Source: Polyangium sp. 15x6 (GTDB lineage Bacteria; Myxococcota_A; Polyangia; Polyangiales; Polyangiaceae). Taken from it: 64,000 nt of DNA. Below the pieces are notes generated by a model. That model made no database searches, was not told the DNA's origin, and worked only from the letters and a program-made list of their open reading frames with translations. The DNA is taken from positions 1 through 64,000 of the forward strand of contig NZ_JASBQE010000059.1 in assembly GCF_029960785.1 (NCBI RefSeq). The letters are read 5' to 3'. Shown here in pieces: positions 7,654 through 15,762 of the stretch. Every line of letters starts with the position of its first letter. Position 1 is the first letter of the stretch. A program made the position numbers and the translations under genes.

Positions 7654-8751
7654 ATGCTGATCCCGCGCTTCTCCGCCGTCCTGAACCGCGACCGGCTCGA
7701 ACTTCGCGGCTGGCGGCTGACGCCGACCGGCGCGCGCCGTCTCGCCGACGAGCCCGCGCTGGCGACCGTCCGCGCGCTCGACCTGACGGGCAACGAGATC
7801 GGTGATGACGGCCTCGCGGCGCTGCTTGCCTCGCCGCACCTCGGGCGCGTGACGGAGCTGCGGCTCGCCGAGAACAACCTGACGGCCGCGGGCCTGCGTG
7901 CGCTCGCGGAGGCGCCGGCGCTCGCGGAGCTCGGCGAGCTCGACCTCGCCGACAACGCACTCGGCCCCGATGCGATCGCGGTCCTCGCCCCGCTGCTGCC
8001 GCGTCTCGAGATCCTCGACCTCGGCGACAACCGGATCGGCGACGCCGGGGCGCGCGCCCTGGCCGACGCCGGTTTCCGCGGCGAGGAGCTGGGGCTTGCG
8101 TTCACCGACATCGGCCCCGCCGGCCTGGCGGCGCTCGTCGACGGCGGCGCGCTCGCGCGGGCGTCCGGGCCGTCGCTCATTGGCAACCCCCTCGGCGACG
8201 AGGGCGCCGCCGTGTTCGCGCGCCTCGCCGGCCAGACCGACGGCTTCAGCAGCGTCGATCTCGGTTGGACCGGGCTGACCGCCGACGGCCTCGAGCGGCT
8301 GCTGGCGAGCGGCGTGTTTTCACGGGGGATCTCCCACCTCTGCCTGCGCGGCAACCCGCTCGGCGAGGCTGGCATGCGCGTGCTCGCGACCCACCCGGGC
8401 CTGCCGAAGGCGACCCTGCACCTCGACGATGTCCCGCCCGCGCTGCTCGCGGAGATCCGCGCGCGCACGCGGGCGATCGTCGCACCCTCGGTGGCGGAGG
8501 GCCGCGTGCTCGCCTGCCCTTATTGCTACGAGGCCCTCGATCTCGCGATAGCGAAGTGCCCGCATTGCCGGCTCGACGCCACCCGCGACGCGCCGACCGA
8601 CGAGAGCGCCGCCCGCCACCGCGACGCCCCACGCCGGACCTGCCCGCATTGCGGCGGGGCGATGCACGCCCGCTATGCGTCGCGCTGCCCGCATTGCGCG
8701 CGCTGGGCCGTGGGCGCCGACGCGATCGCCCGCGATGGCGCGGTGGTCTGA
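7654..8751 (+). CDS. Leucine-rich-repeat protein with C-terminal zinc ribbons
   Basis: A protein of 365 residues. Residues 15-265 are about nine ribonuclease-inhibitor-type leucine-rich repeats, for example 'VRALDLTGNEIGDDGLAALL', 'LRLAENNLTAAGLRALAEAP' and 'LEILDLGDNRIGDAGARAL'. The tail has paired CxxC knuckles: 'CPYCYEA', 'CPHC', 'CPHCGG' and 'CPHCARW', giving two zinc ribbons. It is probably a cytoplasmic protein-interaction scaffold; the partner is unknown. There is no clear Shine-Dalgarno. A TTGACG box at 7619 and GATAAC near 7640 would place the transcription start almost on the ATG, so a leaderless or nearly leaderless mRNA is possible. Confidence 0.8.
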   Translation: MLIPRFSAVLNRDRLELRGWRLTPTGARRLADEPALATVRALDLTGNEIGDDGLAALLASPHLGRVTELRLAENNLTAAGLRALAEAPALAELGELDLADNALGPDAIAVLAPLLPRLEILDLGDNRIGDAGARALADAGFRGEELGLAFTDIGPAGLAALVDGGALARASGPSLIGNPLGDEGAAVFARLAGQTDGFSSVDLGWTGLTADGLERLLASGVFSRGISHLCLRGNPLGEAGMRVLATHPGLPKATLHLDDVPPALLAEIRARTRAIVAPSVAEGRVLACPYCYEALDLAIAKCPHCRLDATRDAPTDESAARHRDAPRRTCPHCGGAMHARYASRCPHCARWAVGADAIARDGAVV

Positions 8752-8936
8752 CGATTCGCGGTAAGCATCCCGCCGAGGGTCGGCCGGCTCGCCGAGGGGC
8801 CCCGGGCCCCTTGCGTGCGACTCCGCCGAACCCCTGCACGCCGAGGCTGTCGAGCGCCGTCCGATACGCCTATCGGCTTCGCCATCCCGGCTGCTAATCT
8901 CTCCGGCAACCCGGCGTTCGACACTCGGCCCCGTGC

Positions 8937-10064
8937 ATGCCCATGAACGACCCTTCCCCGCTCGCTTTCCTCGTCCGCCCCGAGCTCGCAGAGCTCGCGG
9001 CATACGTCCCCCACCCGGGCACGTACGCCGTGCAACTCAACGCGAACGAGGCGCCCGATCTCCTGTCGCCCGACACGCGCAGGGCGCTCGCCGACGCGAT
9101 GCTCCCGCCTTCGCTCGGCCGCTATCCCGAGTCGCATGCCGAATCCCTGCGCGAGCTGGTCGCGGCGCGTGTGGGCGCAGGGGCGCACGAGGTGCTCGCG
9201 ACCGCAGGCTCGGTCGAGGCGATCTCGCTCCTCATCGGGACGCTCGGCCGGCCGCGGCAAGGGGCGGACGCGGCCACGATGGTCACCACGACCCCCACCT
9301 TCTTCATGTACAAGCACTGCGCACGGATGCACGGGATGCACGTCGTCGAGGTCCCCCTCGACGACGCCTGGGATCTCGACGTCGAGGCCATGCGCCACGC
9401 AATCACGCGCGCCCGGCCGAACCTCGTGTTCATCGCCACGCCGAATACCCCAACGAGCAACGCCGTGTCGGAGGATCGCCTGCGCGCAATCATCGAGGCC
9501 GCGCCCGATTCGCTCGTCGTGATCGACGAGGCCTACGCTGCCTTCGCCCGGCAGAGCGCCGGTCGCCTGCGGCGCGAATATCCCCATGTGGCCGTGCTGG
9601 GCTCGCTCTCGAAGCTCGGCTTCGCAGCGCTGCGCGTGGGCTGGGTGGTGGGGCCCGCCGCGATCCTCCACGAGGTCGACAAATTCAGGTTGCCTTACAA
9701 CGTCCCGGGCCCCTCGCTGCGTGGCGCCGTGTTCGTGCTGCGCGAGCTCGGCGCCGAGCTCGTGCGGTTGACCTCGTTCGTGATCCACGAGAGGGAGAAG
9801 GTCGCGGTCGCGCTCGCGGGCATGGGCTTCGGCGTCGCGCCGAGCGAGGCGAACTTCCTCTGGGTCGATACGAAGGGGCCGTGCAAGGAGATCTTCGAGG
9901 GCCTCGCCGCCGACGGCGTGCTGGTCCAGAGCCATCATGCGCGCGAGGGCCGGATCGCGCGGCACCTGCGCATCACCGTGGGCATGTCGCACGAGAATGA
10001 CCGGCTGCTCGAGACCATCGCGCGATGGGCGCCCGGCGCCGGCGAGAACGCCCGGCGCGGCTGA
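8937..10064 (+). CDS. HisC-like PLP aminotransferase (histidinol-phosphate aminotransferase family)
   Basis: A class I/II aminotransferase of 375 residues. The N-terminus has 'LNANEAP', the substrate-loop signature of HisC/CobD-type enzymes. 'PNTPTSN' binds the PLP ring, 'VIDEAY' contains the Asp that contacts the pyridine nitrogen, 'SLSKLGFAALRVGW' holds the Schiff-base Lys, and 'FLWVDT' and 'HLRITVG' with its phosphate-binding Arg are near the C-terminus. It would convert histidinol-phosphate or a related amino acid to its keto acid. It faces the exporter genes of the biosynthetic locus and ends 9 bases from them, so it is not in that operon. It could supply an unusual precursor, but primary histidine synthesis is the simpler reading. 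Confidence 0.85.
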   Translation: MPMNDPSPLAFLVRPELAELAAYVPHPGTYAVQLNANEAPDLLSPDTRRALADAMLPPSLGRYPESHAESLRELVAARVGAGAHEVLATAGSVEAISLLIGTLGRPRQGADAATMVTTTPTFFMYKHCARMHGMHVVEVPLDDAWDLDVEAMRHAITRARPNLVFIATPNTPTSNAVSEDRLRAIIEAAPDSLVVIDEAYAAFARQSAGRLRREYPHVAVLGSLSKLGFAALRVGWVVGPAAILHEVDKFRLPYNVPGPSLRGAVFVLRELGAELVRLTSFVIHEREKVAVALAGMGFGVAPSEANFLWVDTKGPCKEIFEGLAADGVLVQSHHAREGRIARHLRITVGMSHENDRLLETIARWAPGAGENARRG

Positions 10065-10073
10065 ATACCCGCC

Positions 10074-11300
10074 TCATTCCCAGCGGAGCGCCTCGATGGG
10101 ATTCAGGCGCGCCGCGCGCCAGGCTGGATAGAGGCCGAAGACGAGACCCGTGGCGACCGCCGCCCCCAGGCCGAGCAGGATCGCCTTCACGTCCGCGTAA
10201 AACGCCCATATCCCGAAGACGCCCTGCAACGCGAGCGCCGACAGGAGCGCGAGCACGAGCCCAACGCCCACCCCGAGCAACCCGCCGAGGAGGGCGAGCG
10301 CTCCGGACTCGATCAGGAATTGCACCAGGATCACCCGCGGCGTGGCCCCCACGGCGCGCCGGATCCCGATTTCGCGCGTCCGCTCGGTCACGGTCACGAG
10401 CATGATGTTCATGATGTTGATCCCACCGACGAACAACGCAATCGCGCCCGTGGCGAGCACGAGCGCCTGTATCACCCCGAGGATGAGCCGCTCCTGCTCC
10501 TTGCCCTTCTCCTCGACCAGCTCGTAGTTGCGCGCGCCGTGGTGCCGCCGGAAGAGCGTCTGATCGATCACCGCGCGGAGCACCTCCATGGGCGCAGCGA
10601 CCGAGGGCTTGCGGACATGGATCCGCTTCACTTCATGCGTCGGCGAGAAGAGCGCGTCGTACGTCGTCTCGGGGATGAGCACCTTGCGATTCCAGATGTC
10701 CGTGCTCGTCGTCGCGCCGAGCAGCGGCTTGCGCCCGAGCACGCCCACCACCTCGAAGAGATGGCCTCCCACGAGGATCTGCACATCCTCGAGAGGTTTG
10801 TCGCCCATGATGAGCTTCGCCCAGACTTCATCGCCCACGACGCAGACCCGCCGCCGCTCCTGCACGTCCCCCTCGTTCACGAAGCGGCCGCGGGCGACCG
10901 CGAGCCGGTAGAGGGCGAGCGCAGAGGGCGTGACGCTGACCAAGCTCACCTTCTTCTTGCGGCCCTCGAAATGCGCCGTCGTCTGTCGTGATCCTTCGCT
11001 GCCCACGGCCGCGCCCGCGAGCGGCGCCGCCTGGCCGATCTCGTCGGCGTCGGCGCGGCTGAGAGGCCGCTGGGTCTTGTCGCGGTCTTTCCGCGGGACC
11101 TCGGCGCTGCCCACCTCGATGAGGTTCCCGTCCACGGCCTCCTGGCTCGCGTGCAGGAGCGCCGCCTCGCCCGCGTGCAGCAGGCTGGCGAGCAGGACGA
11201 TCGAGCCCGTCCCGATGACGATGCCGAGCAGCGTGAGGGCCGCACGCGTGCGAGCCGCGAAGACGGCGCCGAGGGCGCGCAGGAGGTCACCCATTCTCAT
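10074..11300 (-). CDS. MacB-type ABC transporter permease, distal copy
   Basis: A protein of 408 residues with the MacB/FtsX layout: one N-terminal membrane helix ('LTLLGIVIGTGSIVLLASLL'), a long MacB_PCD periplasmic domain (about 45-270), then three C-terminal helices (FtsX domain) containing 'INIMNIMLVTVTERTREIGIRRAVGA', the motif that contacts the ATPase, and ending 'PAWRAARLNPIEALR'. It lacks the fused ATPase of true MacB; the ATPase is encoded separately at 13638. Its ATG (11300) overlaps the stop of the preceding permease (ATGA). A second ATG two codons on is an alternative start. It probably pairs with the neighbouring permease as a heterodimer. Confidence 0.88.
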   Translation of the reverse strand: MRMGDLLRALGAVFAARTRAALTLLGIVIGTGSIVLLASLLHAGEAALLHASQEAVDGNLIEVGSAEVPRKDRDKTQRPLSRADADEIGQAAPLAGAAVGSEGSRQTTAHFEGRKKKVSLVSVTPSALALYRLAVARGRFVNEGDVQERRRVCVVGDEVWAKLIMGDKPLEDVQILVGGHLFEVVGVLGRKPLLGATTSTDIWNRKVLIPETTYDALFSPTHEVKRIHVRKPSVAAPMEVLRAVIDQTLFRRHHGARNYELVEEKGKEQERLILGVIQALVLATGAIALFVGGINIMNIMLVTVTERTREIGIRRAVGATPRVILVQFLIESGALALLGGLLGVGVGLVLALLSALALQGVFGIWAFYADVKAILLGLGAAVATGLVFGLYPAWRAARLNPIEALRWE

Positions 11301-12520
11301 CGCCGCAGCGCCTCCACGACCACGAGCCGCGAAGCCCGTCGGGCCGGAAAGAACCCGAAAAGCGCGCCGATGCCGACCGAAACGCAAAGCGCCACCGCCG
11401 CCGCGCCCGTGGATACGCCCCCAGCCCACGTCTCGACCGCGCCGCGGAGCAGCGCCGACGCCCCCATCGCCGCGACCGCGCCGAGGCCGACGCCGAGCGC
11501 TCCCCCCAGCGCCGAGAGCAAGAGCGCCTCGCAGAGGAACTGCGCGCCGATGTCCCCAGGTGACGCGCCGAGCGCCTTGCGGATGCCGATCTCGCGCACC
11601 CGCTCCGAGACGCTGACCAGCATCATGTTCATGATGCCCACGCCGCCGACGACGAGCGCGATCGCCGCGATGAACCCGACGACGACCTGCATGATCAGGA
11701 AAATGGCGCGGAACTGGCCCATGATCCCGCTGAAATCGAAGATGGTGAAATCGTCGATATGGTGGTGGCGGCTCTCCAGGATCGCATTGACGATGCGCTT
11801 GACGACATCGTTCGACCGGGGATCGTCGGTCTTCACGAGGAACGCCAGGCTCGTGCGCGTCGCGGGCTCCACGGCGGCCATCGCCTCGGCCGGGACGACG
11901 AGCAAGTTCTGCCAGTCGAAGCCGAAGCTCACGCCGAACCGCGCCGCGGGCGCGATTTCGCCGATGACCCGACACCGGAATCCCCCCACGGTGAGCTTGC
12001 GTCCCACGGCCTCGCCCGACCACAGGCTCTTTTTCAGCGCGGGCCCAACCACGCAAACCCCGGCGTGCGCGAGGTCCTCCTCGTCCGAGAACGGTCTCCC
12101 GCGTGCGAGATCCATCCGGTATGCATCGAGGAAATGGGCGTCGGCGGCCACGAGGTCGGCGCGCGCCGTCTCTCCGGTATCCGCGACGATATCCCGCTTT
12201 CCGAGTGATGCGTACGCCGTGTGCCCCGCCACGTGCGGGAGGGCGGCGAGGATTTGCGCTCGATCGGCGCGCGTGATCCCTTTCGGATAGCTGTCCTTCT
12301 TGGCCGCCGCGCGCTCCGGCTCCTTGGGCGTGACGAGGACGAGCCGCGCGCCGCCGATCTCCTCGATCCCACGCACCAGCGTCTCGAGACCCCCCTCGGC
12401 GAGCGACATCATGAACACGATCGTGAACGCGCCGATCATGATGCTCGATATCGTGAGCAGCGAGCGGGTCCGGTGCGCGCCGAGCGCCCTCGTGGCCAGG
12501 ACGAGGTAGCCGAGCCACAT
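11297..12520 (-). CDS. MacB-type ABC transporter permease, proximal copy
   Basis: A protein of 407 residues. The first helix is 'TISSIMIGAFTIVFMMSLAEGG', the MacB_PCD periplasmic domain is at about 45-280, and three C-terminal helices carry 'GVGIMNMMLVSVSERVREIGIRKALGAS', ending 'PARRASRLVVVEALR'. It is clearly paralogous to the permease downstream but well diverged from it. The long upstream reading frame in this phase is spurious: ATG 12520 overlaps the stop of the HlyD gene as TGATG. With the ATPase and adaptor it forms a complete periplasm-spanning exporter. The likely cargo is the NRPS product, judged from operon membership. Confidence 0.88.
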   Translation of the reverse strand: MWLGYLVLATRALGAHRTRSLLTISSIMIGAFTIVFMMSLAEGGLETLVRGIEEIGGARLVLVTPKEPERAAAKKDSYPKGITRADRAQILAALPHVAGHTAYASLGKRDIVADTGETARADLVAADAHFLDAYRMDLARGRPFSDEEDLAHAGVCVVGPALKKSLWSGEAVGRKLTVGGFRCRVIGEIAPAARFGVSFGFDWQNLLVVPAEAMAAVEPATRTSLAFLVKTDDPRSNDVVKRIVNAILESRHHHIDDFTIFDFSGIMGQFRAIFLIMQVVVGFIAAIALVVGGVGIMNMMLVSVSERVREIGIRKALGASPGDIGAQFLCEALLLSALGGALGVGLGAVAAMGASALLRGAVETWAGGVSTGAAAVALCVSVGIGALFGFFPARRASRLVVVEALRR

Positions 12521-13641
12521 CACATCTTCGTCTCGTTCTGCGTGGCCGGGCCGGGATCGATGAGGAGCGCTTCCCCCTCCGCGATTCCGGAAACGACCTC
12601 CACCTCGCGGTCGTTGCGCGCGCCGAGCGTGACCTCGACCCGCTCGGTTCGCTGCAGGTTGTCCGGGCCCGTGATGACGCGGGTGAGCAGGTCCTTGCCT
12701 TTTTCCCGCCGGATGACCTCGAGCGGCGCGATGAGGACGTTTGGCTTCGCGTCGACGTGGATACGCACGTCCGCCGTCATTCCGGGCTTGATCTTCCCGT
12801 CGACCCTCTCGAGGCGCGCCTCCACGGGGAAGGCCTCGAAATCCTTGCCCGGCCGTCGCACCGAGGCGGGCGCGATTTTCGTGATCGACGCCTCGTACGT
12901 CTCCCCCGGCAGCGCGTCGAGGGTCACCGTGACCTTCTGGCCGCTTCGGACCTTGGCCGCGTCGATCTGGTTCAAATCGACCTCGACGAGGAGCACGGAG
13001 AGATCCGCGATGGTGAGGAGCGGTCTGCCCTCGAACGTGGACTGCACGCCCGGCACGACCACCTCCCCGGGGTCGATGTTGCGCTCGATCACCGTCCCCT
13101 CCATGGGCGAGGTAATCTTCGTATAGCGAATTTTGTCGCGCGCAATGCCGAGCGTGACCTGCGCCGCCTTCAGCCCGATCGATCGGGCGTTGACCTCGTG
13201 GTTGGCCGTGATGAGCTCGCTGCCCTGGATGACGTTCCCCGTGACGCCCGCTTCGATGCGGGCGCGGTTCGTCCGGGCAAAATCGAGCGCGGTCTTGGCC
13301 TGGGCGACGTCGGCATCGGCGCGAGCCGCCTCGCGCTCGTAATCGGTGGGGTCGAGCTGCACCAGCAGTTGCCCCTTGGTGACGTGCTCGCCCGCGTCGA
13401 TCCGCACTTCGGTGACCTGCCCGGCGACGCGCGATTTGATCTCCACCCTGTCGCGCGGGGTGATCTTGCCCGTCTCGATGATGTCGATCGCCAGTGTGCC
13501 CCGCTTGGCGCGGACGACGAGGGCCGGGTCGATGGCGGGGGCCGCCTTGCCCTTTTGGCCGATGAGCACGAGGCTCGACGCGACCACGAGGAGCGTGACG
13601 AGCACCCATGGCCACCGCCGGCTCTTCCTTCGGGCGCTCAC
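12520..13641 (-). CDS. HlyD/MacA-family membrane fusion protein
   Basis: A periplasmic adaptor of 373 residues with one N-terminal anchor helix (about residues 9-28, 'WPWVLVTLLVVASSLVLIG'). A barrel-sandwich half ('VAGQVTEVRIDAGEHVTKGQLLVQLD') is followed by a helical hairpin (about 105-165), the second lipoyl half ('ITSPMEGTVIERNIDPGEVV') and a beta-barrel with 'GQKVTVTLDALPG'. It links the inner-membrane permeases to an outer-membrane channel. No TolC homologue is encoded here, so the channel must lie elsewhere in the genome. Its start overlaps the ATPase stop by four bases. Confidence 0.9.
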   Translation of the reverse strand: MSARRKSRRWPWVLVTLLVVASSLVLIGQKGKAAPAIDPALVVRAKRGTLAIDIIETGKITPRDRVEIKSRVAGQVTEVRIDAGEHVTKGQLLVQLDPTDYEREAARADADVAQAKTALDFARTNRARIEAGVTGNVIQGSELITANHEVNARSIGLKAAQVTLGIARDKIRYTKITSPMEGTVIERNIDPGEVVVPGVQSTFEGRPLLTIADLSVLLVEVDLNQIDAAKVRSGQKVTVTLDALPGETYEASITKIAPASVRRPGKDFEAFPVEARLERVDGKIKPGMTADVRIHVDAKPNVLIAPLEVIRREKGKDLLTRVITGPDNLQRTERVEVTLGARNDREVEVVSGIAEGEALLIDPGPATQNETKM

Positions 13642-14390
13642 GGGCCACCCCCCGGAAGCTCATTCACATCGCCCTCTCGCCGGTCGCGGGCCGGCCCCTG
13701 GTTTTTCGTGCGCTCGTCGCCGACGATGCGACCGTCCTCGAAGGTGATCACCCGGCTCGCGTACGCCGCGACGTTCGGATCGTGGGTCACCAGGATCACG
13801 GTCATCCCCTGCGCGTGGAGCTCGCAAAAGAGCTCCATGATCTGCCGCGTATTGGTGGAGTCGAGCGCGCCGGTCGGCTCGTCTGCGAGTAACATGCGGG
13901 GCTCGTTGACGATCGCGCGGGCGATCGAGACGCGCTGCTGCTGGCCTCCGGAGAGCTGGGTCGGCAGGTGGTCGGCCCGATCGGCGAGCCCCACGCGCTC
14001 GAGGGCGCGCCTCGCCCGCTCCCGCCGGAGCGAGGGGCGCACGCGCGCGTAGACCATGGGCAGCTCCACGTTCGCGAGCGCCGTCTCCCGCGGCAGGAGG
14101 TGGAACGCCTGAAACACGAAGCCGAGCTTGCGGTTGCGCAGCTGGGCGAGCTCCTCCTCGTCGAGCTCCTCCACGGGCTCTCCATCGAGCGAATACCTCC
14201 CGCTCGTCGGTCGATCCAGCGTGCCGAGGACGTTGAGCGTGGTCGATTTCCCCGATCCGGACGCGCCCATGATGGCCACCATTTCACCCTGATGAATCTC
14301 CAGGGAGACCTCGCGCAGCGCGCGCACCTCCACCTGACCCATCGTATACGTCTTGGAGATCGACACGAAATGGGCGAGCGGCGGGGTCAT
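13638..14390 (-). CDS. ABC transporter ATP-binding protein (MacB/LolD type)
   Basis: An ATPase of 250 residues. Walker A is 'GASGSGKST' (about 43-51), the Q-loop lies in 'FVFQAFHLLP', the signature is 'LSGGQQQRVSIARAI', Walker B is 'MLLADEPTGALD' and the switch His is in 'VILVTHD'. The family energises MacB- and LolCDE-type mechanotransmission exporters, which agrees with the two FtsX-like permeases downstream. The ATP-binding part is separate from the permease, unlike in MacB itself. ATGA overlap with the HlyD gene shows cotranscription, and the MFS gene ends 31 bases upstream. Confidence 0.92.
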   Translation of the reverse strand: MTPPLAHFVSISKTYTMGQVEVRALREVSLEIHQGEMVAIMGASGSGKSTTLNVLGTLDRPTSGRYSLDGEPVEELDEEELAQLRNRKLGFVFQAFHLLPRETALANVELPMVYARVRPSLRRERARRALERVGLADRADHLPTQLSGGQQQRVSIARAIVNEPRMLLADEPTGALDSTNTRQIMELFCELHAQGMTVILVTHDPNVAAYASRVITFEDGRIVGDERTKNQGPARDRREGDVNELPGGGP

Positions 14391-14421
14391 CGCGGTCGTC
14401 CCCCACGGAGGTGACGGCGTT

Positions 14422-15738
14422 TCACGATGCCCCTCCCGCCGGCCTCGTCGACGTGGAGACCTCCGCGTCGGGCACGTCGCGCTCGACGTGGCGGATCGCC
14501 GGCGCGGTCGCGGCGATCACGCACGCGAGCCCGCCCAAGGCGCCGAGCACGAGGCACAGAAACCCCATCCCTCGCCCCGGTCCCGTGCCGAGCAGCAGGC
14601 CCACGCTGCCCGCGAGCGCGCCCCCGGGCTGGAGGAGCGGCTCGAAGACCCGATCCACGAGCGGCCCTGCGCTCAAGAAAGCGAGCGGCGCGCTCAGCGT
14701 CTGGAGGGTCCTGCGCGCCGAGAAGACGCGCCCCTGGAGCGAGGGCGGGACCTTGACCTGCCATATCGCCTGGGCCGCGCCGTTGATGAGAGGCGCGCTC
14801 GCGAACGCGAGCAGGACGCCGGCGGAGAGCAGCACGCGGCTCGGATAGAGGCCCGCGAGCGCCATCCCGGCGCTCATCACCAAGGCGAGAATCAGAATGC
14901 CCCGCATCCTGCGCCGCGGCACCCCGAAGGCGCCCGTGGCGACGGCACCGGCGAGCATGCCGAGCCCTGCGATCGAGATGATGGTCCCGAGCGCGGCGGG
15001 CGTGGCGAAGCTCAACACGAGGGGCGTGAGCAGCACCTGGAAGATCCCGAGGAGATAATTGAAGAAGCCGAGAAAGACGACGTTCGCGAGCAGGCCGGAG
15101 CGCGCCGCGATGAAGGAGAAGCCCGTGCGCATGTCCTTGTGCAGCGCCACGGCTTTCGCCGTCCGATCGGCGCCGTCCGAGGGGCGCGGGATGCGTACGA
15201 GGAGCAGCGCGGCCACGGCGACGAGGAAGGTCGCGACGTCGATGAGGATCACGCCCCCGATCCCCAAGGCGTGCAGGAGCAGCCCGGCCAGAAGCGGCGA
15301 CAGGACGACCTCCGCAGCCTGCGGCAACTGGCTCAGACCACTCGCGCGGCCGAGATCGGACTTGGGGACCAGCAAGGTGGCCGAGGCCGCGAGCGCGGGC
15401 CCGAGGAAAGCCTCGAAGATGGAGCCGAGCGCGAGCAGTGGATACAGGATCCACACGGTGAGCATGCCCCGCATCACCAGGAGCGCGACCGCGAGGGTGG
15501 TCAGGAGGGAGACGACGTTGCTCGCGAGCATCACGCTGCGCCGGTCGTAGCGATCGATGATCGCGCCCGACAGCGGCGCAACGAGCAGCCCCGGGAGCAT
15601 GGCGAAGAAAAGAAGCAACGCGAACAGGGTCGAGGAGCCGGTGCTCTCGTATACCCAGATCCCGATGGCGAAATGGGTCAAGCCGCTTCCGATGCGGGAG
15701 ATGACCTGGCCGATCGAGAGGAGCGCGAATTGCTTCAT
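14422..15738 (-). CDS. MFS transporter, enterobactin-exporter-like (MFS_3)
   Basis: A membrane protein of 438 residues with 10-12 predicted helices. It starts 'MKQFALLSIGQVISRIGSGLTHFAIGIWVYE', a common opening of MFS_3-type efflux carriers found beside NRPS genes, and has 'SGAIIDRYDRRSVM' as the conserved loop 2/3 motif. It probably exports a peptide or siderophore-like product. ATG 15738 has AGGAG seven bases upstream. It starts 24 bases after the end of NRPS-C and is in the same transcription unit. Together with the ABC exporter, the locus encodes two independent export routes. Confidence 0.88.
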   Translation of the reverse strand: MKQFALLSIGQVISRIGSGLTHFAIGIWVYESTGSSTLFALLLFFAMLPGLLVAPLSGAIIDRYDRRSVMLASNVVSLLTTLAVALLVMRGMLTVWILYPLLALGSIFEAFLGPALAASATLLVPKSDLGRASGLSQLPQAAEVVLSPLLAGLLLHALGIGGVILIDVATFLVAVAALLLVRIPRPSDGADRTAKAVALHKDMRTGFSFIAARSGLLANVVFLGFFNYLLGIFQVLLTPLVLSFATPAALGTIISIAGLGMLAGAVATGAFGVPRRRMRGILILALVMSAGMALAGLYPSRVLLSAGVLLAFASAPLINGAAQAIWQVKVPPSLQGRVFSARRTLQTLSAPLAFLSAGPLVDRVFEPLLQPGGALAGSVGLLLGTGPGRGMGFLCLVLGALGGLACVIAATAPAIRHVERDVPDAEVSTSTRPAGGAS

Positions 15739-15762
15739 GGCTGTGCTCCTGAACGAGACATA

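Noticed and set aside
8790-8815. GGGGCCCCGGGCCCC palindrome after the LRR gene as a terminator
   Set aside because: There is no loop of useful size and no T-tract follows; perfect GC palindromes are expected by chance in this DNA.
8937-10064. HisC-like aminotransferase as a member of the NRPS operon
   Set aside because: It is on the opposite strand, convergent with the exporter genes, and has a complete primary-metabolism signature. A role in precursor supply cannot be excluded but nothing in the sequence supports it.
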